Positions 46,601-58,605 of a DNA stretch of 64,000 nt are shown here, piece after piece. The notes below the pieces were generated by a model that was not told the origin of the DNA, did not search any database, and worked only from the letters and a program-made list of their open reading frames with translations. The translations under genes and the position numbers were made by a program. Within the stretch, counting starts at the first letter, position 1. The number at the start of each line of letters is the position of its first letter. The DNA is from Escallonia rubra (Eukaryota; Streptophyta; Magnoliopsida; Escalloniales; Escalloniaceae): contig JAVXUO010001194.1 in assembly GCA_033065855.1 (NCBI GenBank), forward strand, positions 436,001 through 500,000. Reading direction: 5' to 3'.

Positions 46601-49235
46601 TAATCATAAAATGAGGATATTATTTAATACGCTCATTATCGATAAAATGGGGATGTGAACGACTTAAAACATATGTACAAAAATAAGGTACAATATCTAG
46701 TTCTTTGTGGTTCTCATAGGAAGTATACTGAAAAAGAAATGTTTTTTTAAATGTAATTTTATTGTTTTAATGCACTATTATTTATTTATTTATATTTATT
46801 TTAATTTTGCGCCTCGCTTCGAAAAGGCGCGCGCCTGCGCCTTGCGCCTTGCGCCTAGGCTCCAGGGACCTTTTGCGCCTTAGGTGCGCCTGCGCCTTTA
46901 ATAACACTGACCAAAACTAGTACCTAGTGACACAATAATAAGACATGTAAAAACTGAATTTTAACTACCTGGTGCATTGTTAGGATGTCTAATTAGTTGC
47001 AAACTTCAATTATAGTTGCAAACCTCCTTTTAGCAAGAAAAGTAAAGAAGGCTCAGCCAGTCGGTAAATTTGCATGAGCTGGCACCTTCCTATGTGTGCC
47101 GTGTCGTGATATGGTCATATGTTCAAACGTACTTTAGTAAGTTCAATCAAAGAAGCATGATTTTCTAGATCATGGTTCTGTAAGTGTCTGAAGGAGGAAA
47201 GCCAAATAGAAAAGCATTTTCGGATCTCAATTCTCTTGCAGAAGCTTACCTCGAGTGGGTCAGTTTCACCCTCCAACTCAACCATCACGGGAGCATTCAT
47301 GCTGCTCAAACAAAGTAAAGACTGGTCAAATAATTTCACCTAATTCGATTCAGCACGCTTCCAAAAATTTGAAAAGCAAGAAAACCTGATCTGAAGAGCA
47401 CGGGTACCCAAAATTCTTGCTCGTTCATATTTTGTCATATATTTAGATGTTTTCCGAGGCCGTTCTCTCTGTTCCTGTCTTTCTTCAGTATCAGCTAAAT
47501 CAGCGTCAGGAACATCATCCTCCTTATTGTTATCTGCTTCTAGTTCCTCCTCTGCCCCCTCCTGTGAATCACTCCAACAATATCTAAATCAGTATGCTTC
47601 TCATACACAAGAAGGATGCTGAACAGAAATATATTGCAAGCACAGTGAGCTCAAGTATTCTTACATCAGGCTCAGGCTCCATTGGCTCCTCATCATATCT
47701 ACACAGCATATATGCAACAAAAGATGAGTTACTCGAACGCCACACTAGAGCTGCACATGTGCATGAGAATAAACCTACTCATAATGTCGCTAATAATATA
47801 CACACTCTTCATAACAGCGATTACATGCAGTGTCATGCATATATATTTGCATTTAACATAGCTTACATACGTCACAATTCATCATAATTATAACCGTAGA
47901 ATAGTATGACATGAGCATGTCTAATGTTAATTCAGAAATATGGTTTCTGAATACAAGTATGACTGCGTTGTCTTGCTGGTATAATGTGGTTACTCAAGGA
48001 AAAAGAAAAGAGCATAGCCATCAGCTGAGAAAAAGTACAAAAAAATGTCACTGGGTTGTGAGATATCTAAAACTGAATTGCCCCAATCATAACTTGTGAT
48101 GAGAGCAGAAAATAACCTACTAAAAGAAAAACATATCTCGTTACTGACGTAACGATTCTTACGAAGATTCTAGTCGTTTGATCCTGTTTTACGCCAAAAA
48201 ACTGAGGCTCCGAAGGTCCCATATTTAGACTTAATTAGGGCTCCTCAAGAGTATCAGAATCCACATAAAAACCCAGAACATGGAAAAAGCTACTAAATGC
48301 CACTTCATACACCAACGTGACAGCAGAGGGGGGGGGGGGGGGGGGGAATGTACCTGAGTTAGGAGTTTGGGCCTTCCCTAAGGGCATCTTTTACAGATAA
48401 GGCAAGCTAAACTATAGTAATTGGACATTTCTACAGGAAGTTCTAATGGAAAAAGGGACGATCGTTCTAAGAGGGCCAGCCTACCCTAATCAAAAGCGAC
48501 TATTCTGCCAGTGCGAAATTTCTTTATTTCTCTATCAGTTATGCAAAACAACGACAGGAGAAAATGTCAGAATGCTCCTTGGTTGGAGAGGAAGAGAGGG
48601 AATATAGCCTTTGTTAGCTCGATTTAGACTTCCGGGAGGCTGTAATTTTCAATAACCTCAACTAGTTTAAGACATGAGCACTCCAGGATTCTATCCAAAA
48701 ATCTTGGCAAATGGGATGGCAAGCTTAGGTTTTTCACGAAATTAAAAAACAGTTAATGCAGGTGCAGTTCCTCATTAAACAACTACATGTCATCACTTCC
48801 AGCTGCTAATCGAATTTTTCTTCTAAAAAAATCTTAAAAAAGGACTGAATGCACGCTAAATAAACCCAGGGCATCGGATGGAGAATTACTTTAAAGAGCG
48901 ATTTAGAAATTTTCATGCAATAATCCAATGCATAAATGCTACAAAAACACGAATAACAGAAAACCCTAAACCCTGAATTCATACTATCGCGCAAGCCCCA
49001 TCTGATAATTGCAAGCAACTAGAAGCCATAATTAACTACACATTGACAGGTTTTAGGAGCAGACCTAACAGGTTTTCATTGCCTGATATCATTATAACAT
49101 AGAGCCTGAACGAGACAATACGAGAACCAAGATTATAATTTTGAAACGAGCCCACACGAAACATCAAATTACACCGAAGAAAAAGAGGAGACAGAATACG
49201 AACCCTCCGTCCATCTCAAAGTCTTCGTCCGCCAT
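43667..49235 (-). CDS. RPB6: RPB6 subunit of nuclear RNA polymerases
   Basis: Small common subunit of RNA polymerases I, II and III, and in plants also of IV and V. It helps assemble and stabilise the core enzyme around the largest subunit's clamp. Six exons, read right to left: 49204-49235, 47665-47698, 47386-47561, 47250-47301, 43863-43930 and 43667-43736. All introns are GT-AG and phases agree, giving 143 aa (Arabidopsis copies are about 144). The N-terminal half is acidic ([20 protein letters not shown]). The conserved half has [57 protein letters not shown] and [19 protein letters not shown]. Every conserved block is present. Intron 4 (43931-47249) is 3.3 kb because of nested hAT elements. 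Intron 5 (43737-43862) is short and open in frame. Confidence 0.95.
43737..43862 (-). other. RPB6 intron 5, in frame and stop-free
   Basis: This 126 bp segment has a GT donor and AG acceptor, and removing it restores the family sequence (DGSYEDW). Its length is a multiple of three and it has no stop in the RPB6 frame. Retention would insert 42 residues between the last two conserved blocks. Such behaviour resembles an exitron, but only the spliced form matches the family. Confidence 0.75.
44902..46909. mobile_element. Non-autonomous hAT element (outer)
   Basis: Starts CAGTGTTATTAAAAGCGCGC and ends with the inverse, GCGCCTTTAATAACACTG. It is flanked by a perfect 8 bp duplication, ACCAAAAC, at 44894-44901 and 46910-46917. 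Subterminal sequence is packed with GCGCCTAGGCGC-like motifs. The 8 bp duplication and short inverted ends define hAT elements. No transposase is encoded. A second hAT element is nested at 45055-45816; removing it leaves 1246 bp. It lies in intron 4 of RPB6. Confidence 0.9.
45055..45816. mobile_element. Nested non-autonomous hAT element (inner)
   Basis: Begins TAGGGATGGCAA and ends TTGCCATCCCTA, inverted ends of 12 bp. It is flanked by a perfect 8 bp duplication, CTAGGCGC, at 45047-45054 and 45817-45824, which is outer-element sequence. Both ends carry CGGGGCGGG-type subterminal repeats. It is 762 bp long with no transposase, and the open frames inside are biased repeats. It must be younger than the outer element. 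Confidence 0.9.
48328..48346. repeat. Run of 19 G in an RPB6 intron
   Basis: Uninterrupted G tract in the intron between exons 1 and 2. Length may vary or be misassembled. Confidence 0.85.
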
Positions 49236-49834
49236 TTTTCGCGAGCTGAAGATTTGCAGAAACCCTTGCGCTTCAGCGTGTCGAGTGAAACAACAGAGAT
49301 ATGAAGCCAAACCGGCCCGCCCAACTATGCTATTTGAGCTTTGCTGACTCTAGGCCTAACCAAACACGGCCGTACTTTAATATTTTTAGACCAACTTTTT
49401 TTTAATGTTAAAATCATAAAAGACGCAAAAATAAATAATTATGCGTTGCGCTATCGATACCTCAGTATACGATTGACACTAGTATCGTTTGAGCTATCTA
49501 TGGATGACGATTGTAATTCGGACCCGTTATCTCATCCAAATTCATCCTTTAATTTGAACGGGTCATTTACTTGGGTACCCGATCATACATGGGTTTAGAT
49601 GGATGCTAAATGGGGCACCCGTAACCATGAGTAAATCTCATGCAAATTTCTCAAGCAAAAGAAAACGATTTTTGAACGGTTCAAATCGGTTCAGTTTGAT
49701 CAGTTTGAGGATCTTGAATCGATTTTAACAGTTCGGTGCCACCCCTAATTAAACGCCACTACACCTCTCTAAAAGCACATATAGCCTCTCAAAACCACTG
49801 CCAAATTATTAGCACTTAAATTTGACCTGCTGGA
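49236..49834. other. RPB6 upstream region
   Basis: Short leader and promoter region of RPB6, then AT-rich sequence. At about 49.50-49.75 kb there is hAT-like end sequence (GGTGCCACCCCTA) without a convincing partner or target duplication. Confidence 0.45.
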
Positions 49835-50058
49835 TAAAGACACTCAGAACAAACTGTAAAAAGATCACACTTTACCCTTCTCATTGATCAACTATTTATA
49901 CAAGAGTTTGGGCAATCATAATCAAATCAAGAGATTACAAAATCAATCAAATCAAGAGATTACAATTTAAAAAATCAGAGATATCAATGATAGATGAAAG
50001 GAGATTAGAGATATCAATGATATATGAAAGGAGATCATGTGAATCAGAAATGAAAGAG
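49835..50058 (-). repeat. 3' LTR of the Copia element
   Basis: Matches 56340-56546 with shared stretches such as TCTCATTGAT, ACAAGAGTTTG, AATCAAATCAAGAGATTA and GGAGATCATGTGAAT or its close variant. It has a small internal duplication not present in the other LTR. Confidence 0.75.
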
Positions 50059-52280
50059 TTACTTTCCACCAGTACGGCCCAGCAAGATAGGCGTGGAGTC
50101 AACAACGTCAATCTTGTTTCGATGATCTTGATAGATAGAGGCGGAAACAATTTTCGTGAGAGAATCAGCAAGTTGATCAGCTGAATGTACATGACGAACA
50201 ACTAAAGTTTGATCACGAACTTGTTCACGGACGAAGTGGTAGTCAATGGCTACATGTTTCATGCGACTTTGGAAGACTGAGTTTTGACAAATGAAGGTGC
50301 CACCAAGATTGTCACAGTATAAAGTGGGAATGTGAGAACTGGAGGTAAAGTTCACAGACTAGTTGAATAACCCAATTAAGTTATGCGGTACAGTTGGCAA
50401 TGGCCTTGTACTCGGCCTCCGTTGACGATCTAGCAACCGCCCGTTGCTTAGTCGATGACCAATTAATTGGTGAGCCACCAAGAAATAAGATGTATGCACC
50501 AATTGAGGTTCTGTCATCAAGATTGCCGCCCTAGTCACAATCATAGTAGGCAAGGAGACGAAGAAGGGATACTGGATTTAGCTTGAGTGCAAGATAACAT
50601 GTCGCCTTGAGGTAACAAACAACCCGTTTTGTAGCTTGCCAGTGAAAGAGGAAGGCTTGTGCATGAATTGAAATAGACGGTTGATAATGAAAGCAAGGTT
50701 TGGCAGCGTGAAGGCAAGATACTGCAAGGCACCGACGAGACTTCTGTACTCGATTTGGTCTATGGGCATAACACCATCGTCAACTTTCAACATAATTGTC
50801 GTAGAGATTGGTGTGTGCACCCTTTTGGCATCCATCATATTAAATATTTGAAGAAGGTCGATGATGTACTTCCGTTGAGAGAGGAGAAGGCCAACTAGAG
50901 TCCGATAAACTTCAATGCCTAAAAAGTACGTTAATAGAGACAAATCTTTTAGGGAAAACTGAGAAGATAATGCCTCATTAACTCAAAAAAGTGCTCTCTT
51001 CGAGGAGCCAGTAAGGATAATATCATCGACATAGATGGGTAAGTATATCACGAAATTATTACCTTAAAGAATAAGAAGAGAGGTATCCGACCTTGAAATA
51101 AAAAAGTCATAGGAGAGGAGTAATGTGCGAAGTTCATTGTGCCATGCTTGTAGTGCTTGACGGATACGATAAATACCTTTATGAAGCTTACAGACATAAG
51201 ATGGATATTTGTGATCATCAAAGGCCATGTGGTTGAATCACAGAGAACCATGCAAGGACGCATTGTTGACAGTGAGATGATAAAGAAACCATTTGTAGAA
51301 GACCGCAAATGTCAACAGTAGCCGAATTGTAGTTGGCTTCATAATGGTGCTGAACGTTTCTGTGAAATCGATAACTGGCCTTCGGTAAAATCCCTTAGCG
51401 ACCAAGTGAGCTTTGTACTTGTCAAGAGTGCATCAGCTTTTGTTTTAATACGAAACACCCATTTGCAGCCAATGATGTTCTGAGAAGAAGATGGTGGCAC
51501 CAATGACCATGCTTTTTTTTTCACCATTGCATTGATCTCTCCACGCATGGTATCGTGCCAACTTTGATTCTTGACTGTCTGTGTATAAGTCTAAGGGACA
51601 ATTTGGTGTGCAGTAGATACAACTAGAACTAAGTAATCAGTGAGCGTCTTCGGCTTAAAAACCTGCTTTTGGGATCTGGTGGTAACATGAGTAGGTGGAA
51701 GTGGGGGATGGGGGTGGTGAAAGTGAAGGAAAGCTAGAGAAAGAAGAAGCATTTACCTACTATGAGGGAGAGATGAGAACTTCGGTGCTTATTGTGACTG
51801 ACGACAGGACTTCCAAATGAACTAAGGTCGGCTATGAGGGATGTGGCAGTGGATTGTGTATATGTCGATGGAGTGGAGACTTCCGACGTCGCTGACATGG
51901 GCACGATTGAGTCTGCATGCAGCTTGAGAAAAGGTACATGTTGAATGTCGGTGAATGTTGAAGTGGACGGGACTATTGGCTTGGGTGGGGTTTGGTCCAT
52001 GGCAGTGAAATCTATCCAAAAGGACAAATCAACTTCTTTTGGATGAGGGAGTGCATGGGATAAATGTTCAAATGAAAATTTATTTTCGACAAAAGCAACA
52101 TGGCAGGATAAGTATAATCTATTGGTGTTGGGGTCAAGGCATTTTTAACAATAATGTTTAGCTGAATAACCCAAATAACCATAAGATGTGAATTTTAGGG
52201 CTAGCTTACGAGGAGCATAAGGTCTAAGCCATGGGTAACACAAATAACCAAAGGTTCGTAAGGTTTGATAATTTGGGTTG

Positions 52281-54152
52281 CACTACAAGAAAACAGGCTT
52301 TTAGCGACGGGGAAATCTGTCGCTAAAAGCCCAAAATCCGTCGCTAAAAGAATTAGCGACAGATTCACCGTCGCTAAATATCCCTCGTATAAAAGCCCGT
52401 CACTAATAGTTTAGCGACGGATTTTGGTGATCCGTCGGCAAATGTTTACTTTTATCGATGGAAAATTCCGTCGCTAAAGGTATTTTCTATATTTTTCTAA
52501 TTTTTTAATTTCTGAATAAAAAATCTTTTAGTGGCTAAAATTTCGTCGCTAAAAGTCCATTGTAAAAGTATTTAGTAACATTAATTCCGTCGCTAAAAGT
52601 CTTTAAATCATTTACCAACAGATTTTTAACGACAATTTCATTACTAAAAGTCTATATCTAAAAATATTTACCATTTTGCAGAAGGACTTTTAGCGACGGA
52701 ATTCCGTCGCTAAAACCCAAAAGGCTGTTTTTTATTTTTATTAATTTTTAAAATGCCAAATCTGTTTTAGACAGTTACTTCTAATCAACGAATCCAACAA
52801 TAATTTAATTATTTAAACTAGCATTCATCTTTACCAAATTCCAAGTAAAACAAAAGATTTAAGCTAGATGTCAATACGTTGCAAAATTCAAAATCTCAAT
52901 ATGAAACTAAAAAACCTGCTAAAAAATAACACATTGCAAAATAATGGCTACATGAATGACTTCACACCCTCCAGTAGTTAGTTTTGTTTTGGCTTTCACT
53001 ATTCACCTTCTTGTATCCCCCTTCTTAAAAAACAAGGACAATGGTAACCACAGAATAATCTCAAAGAATGACAAGAGCATCAATGACACCTGAATTCCTC
53101 ATCCATAATCATAATATTGCACGATCTGATAATATACACACCATAATTAACCACTAATTAACACTTGATCCCACGATACAGGAAAAGGAAAAAAGACAAC
53201 AGTTGGACGAGGATGGAGAGAGAGAGAGAGAAAATAAAGCCCTTCTCTTGAAAGGAATGCCTCTGATAATTATCTAATGGTACAAAGCAGCAAGAGCGGC
53301 CCCGATGAACGGACCAACACCAACCCAAAAGATCCACTGAAAGACAAGATGAAAAACAAAAGTTAGAGCTCATTTATGGATTCAAATTGGAACTTAAATC
53401 GTCATCCCATGCATGGTCTTTGTTCTAAATGATTACAGCAGCAGCTAATTCCCAATTCCCAATTCCTAATTCCCAATTGTATACCAAACCCTACTTCTAA
53501 AATTGCAAAAAAAATAAAAAGAAAGGGTTCAAAAAACTAAGAATCAAACATTGGATCATAAAATTTACCTTGTTTTCACCGTCAAAATAGCCACCTTACG
53601 GTGGCCGGCGACAATGGAGTTCAGCGGGGAAGATGCGTGCGGGACTGTAGCACCGGGCGTGCGTGGCTGTTTCACCCGCGGGGTGTGCGCCGCGTGCCTA
53701 GTTGCTGGCGCCGACGGGGATGCGGTGGCAGGTGTGGCACGGGGGTGAGGTGGGGGGGGGGGGGGGCTGCAGAGAAGAGAGATGCATAGAGAAAACAGAA
53801 GAGAAGCTGCGGCTGGGAGAAAAGAATGCAACTAGGGTTTGTGTCTATTTATATAACTTTTAGCGACGGATTTTCACCGTCGGTAAAAGTTATTTAAATA
53901 TTATTTTTTTTAAAAAGCTTTTTAAAGAAGGTAGAATTTTTCAAATTCAAATTAGCGACGGATTTACCGTCGGTAAAAGTCCGTCGGTAAACGTCCGTCG
54001 CTGAAAATATTTACCGACGAAAAATTCCGTCGGTAACTATCTTTAGCGACAGACGTTTACCGACGGAAATATCCGTCGCTAAAGTGCTTTTTAGCGACGG
54101 AAATTGATCCTTCGCTAAAAATCTGTCGCTAAAAACACTTTTTCTTGTAGTG
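52281..54152. mobile_element. Non-autonomous CACTA (En/Spm) element with captured exon
   Basis: Begins CACTACAAGAAAA and ends TTTTTCTTGTAGTG, flanked by a 3 bp duplication TTG (52278-52280 and 54153-54155). Both ends carry many subterminal copies of TTTAGCGACGG and its inverse, the binding-site arrays typical of CACTA elements. It is 1872 bp long and encodes no transposase. Its middle holds a piece of an aquaporin gene (53236-53336, minus) and a GC-rich open stretch at 53569-53831 that ends at a splice-donor-like AAG|GTAAAT. It sits inside the older Copia element. Confidence 0.92.
53236..53336 (-). pseudogene. Captured last exon of a PIP aquaporin gene
   Basis: Minus-strand translation gives [20 protein letters not shown], a stop, then IIIRGIPFKRRA. 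This is the C-terminal end of plasma-membrane intrinsic proteins (family: [27 protein letters not shown]). It begins right after a pyrimidine-rich tract and TTTCAG. PIP genes have an intron near this position, so intron sequence was captured too. Two changes from the family are visible: an extra VG pair, and a stop where the family has Gln. It is therefore a dead fragment carried by the CACTA element. Confidence 0.85.
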
Positions 54153-56326
54153 TTGTGCTTGAACAAGGCTTCATATGATGATAGGTCATGGAGGAGTGGG
54201 GTGGTCACGCGGTTTATTAAATAAATGGCGGTTTGGTAAGCGTATGGCCAAAAATGAAGAGGAAGGGAAGCTTGATGAAGTAAGGTGAGGGTGGTCTCCA
54301 TAATGTGACGATGTCGTCTTTCTGCACTACTCACACATTGTGGTGTTCATGGGGAGATTGCAAGTGTTGTACGCCCATGTCAGTAAGATGCTTGGTTAAG
54401 TCTTCGTATCCCCTACCACCATTTGAATACACAGTAACAAGAGGCAAATTAAAGAATTTTTCGACCACAGATCTAAATGAAAGAATAACATGTGTGACTT
54501 TAGATCTTTTTTTTTAGGAAATAGCCAAGTGTGAAGTGATCAACAAATATAACATAATAGTGAAATCTTTCTGAAGATGGAATTGGTGAGGTCCCCAAAC
54601 ATCTGTATAGAGTAATTCTAGAGGTTTGGAACTTCGCAAAGAAGAGACAAAAAAGGTAAATGATGACTTTTATTGTAAAGACAAGAATTACAACTATTTT
54701 TTGATGTAGGAAGATAAGGAAATTTAAACTTGGAAACCAAAGTTTGTAAAGTTCAAACGCGGGGATGGCCTAAACGATGATGCCAGAAAGAAACGGATGA
54801 GCGGTTGGCGACGGTAACAATGTACACGGCTAGTGAGGGTCCTTGGCCGGTCCATTTGTAGAGGCAACAATTATTCGGGCCTTGAGCTTGAGGCTCCGGC
54901 GTTCTCAAATCCTTCACAATAAAGTAAGGTAAGATAGAATTCAATAGAGGTTCAATTTTGAGAACAAAATTGAGGCGAGGCACAAAAATTAAATTCTTAT
55001 GAATAGAAGGGGCACACAACACATTATTAAGAACAAATTTATGAGAGGGAGAGTTGAGAGTGGTATCTCATGTATGAATAATCTTTATACCATTACCATC
55101 ACCAACGATCACGTCATCAGTGCCGTGATATTCTGAATAGGCTTGCAAGCTCTGAGTGCCAGAAGTAGTTTGATGAGAACCTCCGGTGTCTATCACCCAA
55201 TTAGGGGAATTATTGTGCTGCTCGGAGGTAAAGTTGGCTTGAGCCATGTAAAGTTGGCTTGAGGCTTAAGTGCAATATGACTCATTGAACGACAAACTTT
55301 TGCAACAAGGCCAAATTTGTCAAAAAGTTGGCATTGGACTTTTGGTTTGTTGGAGTTGTTTATGTTGTTGAGGGAGGTAGACGGGCGTCAGTTTTTTTTG
55401 CCGCGAACAGGGAAGTTGCTGCAGGACCAGTTTTGAGAGGTATTTCTGTTGGCGTTGTCGTCTTGTGTGTGCTGGGATCGTCGATTGCCACTGTTGGAGT
55501 AGTTATTCCGTTATCTTTGGTTCGATCGTTGAGTGAACTGAGCTTTAATAGTGGGTTGCTCATACTTAGCAGCGGAATGATGAAGAAAAATCTTATGACC
55601 AGTATGTTTGTCATGTAACTCTTAAAATAAAATGGGAGTATCATGAGCGCGTCTAGCAGCACTCATCTCCTTATAGTCGGGGCCAAGTCTGCTGAGAACT
55701 TTGATGACAAGTTCTTAAGGTCTCATGGGAGAGCCAGAAATGGCCAGTTCATTGACGATGGATCTGATTTCGCTGAGATATTGAGAGATTGATAACAATT
55801 CTTTAACAAGATGAGCAAGATTTTCTCGTAAACTGTTTATATGAGTTTGAGACATTCGCGTAGGTGGTCACAAGACGAGTCCAAGCTTCATAGGAAGTCT
55901 TGGACACTGCAGCGATGGGAGCGATTGCGGGATCGACAGAAGCCATGATGGCATTCCAGATGAGATTGTCTTGCCGAGCCAAAGTCTGTAATCAGGATTT
56001 GGTGTGGTGACGGAAAACTGGGTACCGGAGTTTGATGTTTGTGGGTTGACAATAGGTAGGGAAGAAGAGGGTGCTGTTTGAGTGCCATCGACGTAGGAAA
56101 ACAAGTCATACCCTACAAAAAAAAAGGTCATGAGCTGGGCTTGCCACGTGAGGAAATTTGCACTACCGATCAGTAGTTGGGAGGTAGGGTTGATGGTGAT
56201 GATCGAGAGTGCTGGTCTGGGTCAGGAGATTTTGAATGGAAGGATAAAGTGTGGTGGAAGAGTTGTTGCCCGACTCAAGGGCGGTCACGGTGGCTACTGG
56301 GATCAATTGTCTGGTTTGAGCGTGAG

Positions 56327-56338
56327 GCTCTGATACCA
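56327..56338 (-). other. Primer-binding site of the Copia element
   Basis: Minus-strand TGGTATCAGAGC, the standard plant Copia primer site complementary to initiator methionine tRNA. It fixes the right LTR as the 5' LTR and the element as minus-strand. Confidence 0.85.
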
Positions 56339-56339
56339 T

Positions 56340-56546
56340 AAAGAAACTCTGAAAAAATCATGAAAAGACCACACTTGACATTTCTCATTGATTAACTAAT
56401 TATACAAGAGTTTGAATAATTACAATCAAATCAAGAGATTATATAATTATAATAAAATCAGAGATAATAATGATACACAAAAGGAGATCAGATATATCAA
56501 TGATATATGAAAGCAGATCATGTGAATAAGAAAGGGAGGAAAATGT
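56340..56546 (-). repeat. 5' LTR of the Copia element
   Basis: Partner of the LTR at 49835-50058, adjacent to the primer-binding site. Many small differences from its partner indicate an old insertion. Confidence 0.75.
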
Positions 56547-56699
56547 TTTGAAAAAACGTTTAATACAAATCTGGAATCAATTCCAAAGGAGAAACAGGGG
56601 GCTACTGAATCTACTATGGCGTTTACATGTATTTGAAGCTTCAAGTGCGCCACTACTCATCCCAACAATCTTCGTCTTCGTATCATACCTCTGAAAGTC

Positions 56700-58605
56700 A
56701 TGGACATGAACATACTCTTCCTTCTCCTCTTGCCCCTCTTTCTTCTTATCTCCAAACACTTCACAAACCCATCCCCCAAGAACCTCCCACCAGGGCCACG
56801 CCCATGGCCTATCATAGGCAACATACTCGACGTAGGCCGAAAGCCCCATATCTCCATAACTCACTTTGCCAATCTTCACGGCCCACTCATCTCCCTTAAG
56901 CTCGGCTCCCAGCTCCTCGTCGTCGGCTCATCTCCCGCAGCCGCCACCGAAATCCTCAAGACCCATGACCGTCAGCTGTCTGCCAGGTATGCACCCAAAG
57001 TGACCATCCCAAGTCTCCGTCCGCTTTCACTCGTTTGGGCCGGCGAGTGTAACGAGCACTGGAAGTCTTTACGTTCTTTGTGCAGAACCGAGCTGTTTTC
57101 AGTAAAAGCAATAGAGCTTCAAGCTGGCTTAAGAGAGAGAAAAGTCGGCGAGATGGTCGATTTTGTGGGGAGTAAGGAAAAAGAAGGGAAAAGTGTGAAG
57201 ATTGGAGAGGTTGTTTTTGCTACTGTGTTTAACATACTGGGTAACATTTGTTTTTCTAAGGACTTTATTGAGTTGAAAGATGAAGGAGTGGCTGGTGGGT
57301 TGAAGGGAGTTATTTGGAAGATGATGGAGTTGGGTACCACGCCGAATGTAGCTGATTTTTGTCCTGTTTTCGATAGGTTGGATGTTCAGGGTTTGAGGAA
57401 GAAGGCAATGGAGTATCAAGAGGAAGTGTATCGAGTGTGGGAAGTTATAATCAAGGAGAGAAAAGAAAGTGAAGGAGTTGATGCTTCGAGGCAACATGAT
57501 TTCTTGGATGTTATGCTCTCATGTCAATTCTCAGACACGCAGATCAATCTCCTGGTTCTGGTATTCAAACGGTTCTTCTTATAAATTGATTAATTGCATT
57601 GAATCATGTTTCCTTATTGCAATTGACACAATAGGTGTTGAATTAATTCCATCCAGTTTCATTCATTTTCCTCAATGCAATTGACAGAAATAGTGTTGCT
57701 AAAACCATTTTATCAGCTTTTGGTTCTCAATGAACAACATGATGAATTGAGATCTTTGAAACAGTTTCCTATTTTTGGAGTTGAACCATTTGAGGTCTTT
57801 TTGTTGCTAAAGACTCCAAACCATCGCTAGAAGTCGACTTGTAGTTGCAATTGGCACAAAAGCTAACTGTAATTTTGAGTGACGATGGTGAAGAAAGGAA
57901 TTATGAAGTAAAAATGGTTTTATGCACTTTTCTTTAAGTTTCAGTTTCGGATAACTTTTTTTTGACCATGATGTCAATGTGATTGTTAAAACTTGCTTGC
58001 AGGAACTTTTCATGGCAGGCACAGACACTACAACCTCCACAATTGAGTGGGCAATGGCTGAGTTGGTCAAAAATAAGGAGGCCATGGAAAAACTTCGCAA
58101 AGAACTTGGAAAAGAGATTGGTGCGGACTCCATTAATGAATCTCATATGTCTCAACTTCCATATCTGCATGCTTGTGTCAAGGAAACGCTGAGATTGCAC
58201 CCGCCGGCACCTTTTCTGCTTCCTCATCGTGCTCTAGATACATGCGAGGTTATGAATTATACAATTCCACAGAACTCTCAGGTAATTGTCAATGTTTGGG
58301 CTATCGGTCGTGACCCTACAATATGGGAGGACCCATTATCATTCAAGCCCGAACGCTTTCTTGACTCAAAGTTAGACTTTAGAGGGCAAGATTTTGAGTT
58401 ATTACCATTTGGTGCTGGAAGGAGAATGTGTCCTGGGTTACCGTTGGGTATTAAGCAAGTTCACTTGATATTAGCTTCTTTGGTTCATCGGTTTGAGTGG
58501 CTTCTTCCGAATAACGAGGATCCTTCGCGTCTAGATATGAATGAGAAATTTGGCATAACTTTGCAGAAGGAACAACCTTTACTACTTATCCCCAAACAGA
58601 AGTGA
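56700..58605 (+). CDS. CYP76-type cytochrome P450
   Basis: ER-anchored haem-thiolate monooxygenase. CYP76 enzymes oxidise mainly monoterpenols (for example geraniol 8-hydroxylase) and some other small substrates; the substrate here cannot be told. Two exons, 56700-57560 and 58003-58605, with one phase-0 intron at the usual CYP76 place (donor CTG|GTATTC, acceptor TTGCAG|GAA), giving 487 aa. In order: a hydrophobic anchor at residues 5-18, the proline hinge LPPGPRPWPIIGN at 32-44, the I-helix AGTDTT at 292-297, ETLR (ExxR) at 348-351, PERF at 403-406 and the haem loop FGAGRRMCPG with Cys430. All key motifs are present and no break is seen. It lies about 150 bp from a Copia LTR, so its promoter may be altered. 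Pseudogene relatives lie downstream at 61.4-62.5 kb. Confidence 0.88.

Larger units (their letters stand above)
49835..56546 (-). mobile_element. Broken Ty1/Copia LTR retrotransposon
   Basis: Minus-strand element with LTRs of about 200-220 bp at both ends and a methionine-tRNA type primer site next to the right (5') LTR. The parts follow Copia order on the minus strand: gag-like region about 55.3-56.1 kb, then pre-integrase and integrase about 54.0-55.1 kb, reverse transcriptase about 50.6-52.2 kb, and RNase H about 50.06-50.55 kb (HSADQLADSLTK motif). It is broken, with roughly ten or more disruptions spread over all parts, and its LTRs differ visibly, so it is old. A CACTA element (52281-54152) has inserted in the integrase region. 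Its right edge lies about 150 bp from the ATG of the P450 gene. Outer edges are approximate; no clear 5 bp duplication found. Confidence 0.88.

Noticed and set aside
49500-49750. Second hAT element next to RPB6
   Set aside because: Only one end-like motif (GGTGCCACCCCTA) is clear. No matching partner end or 8 bp duplication was found.
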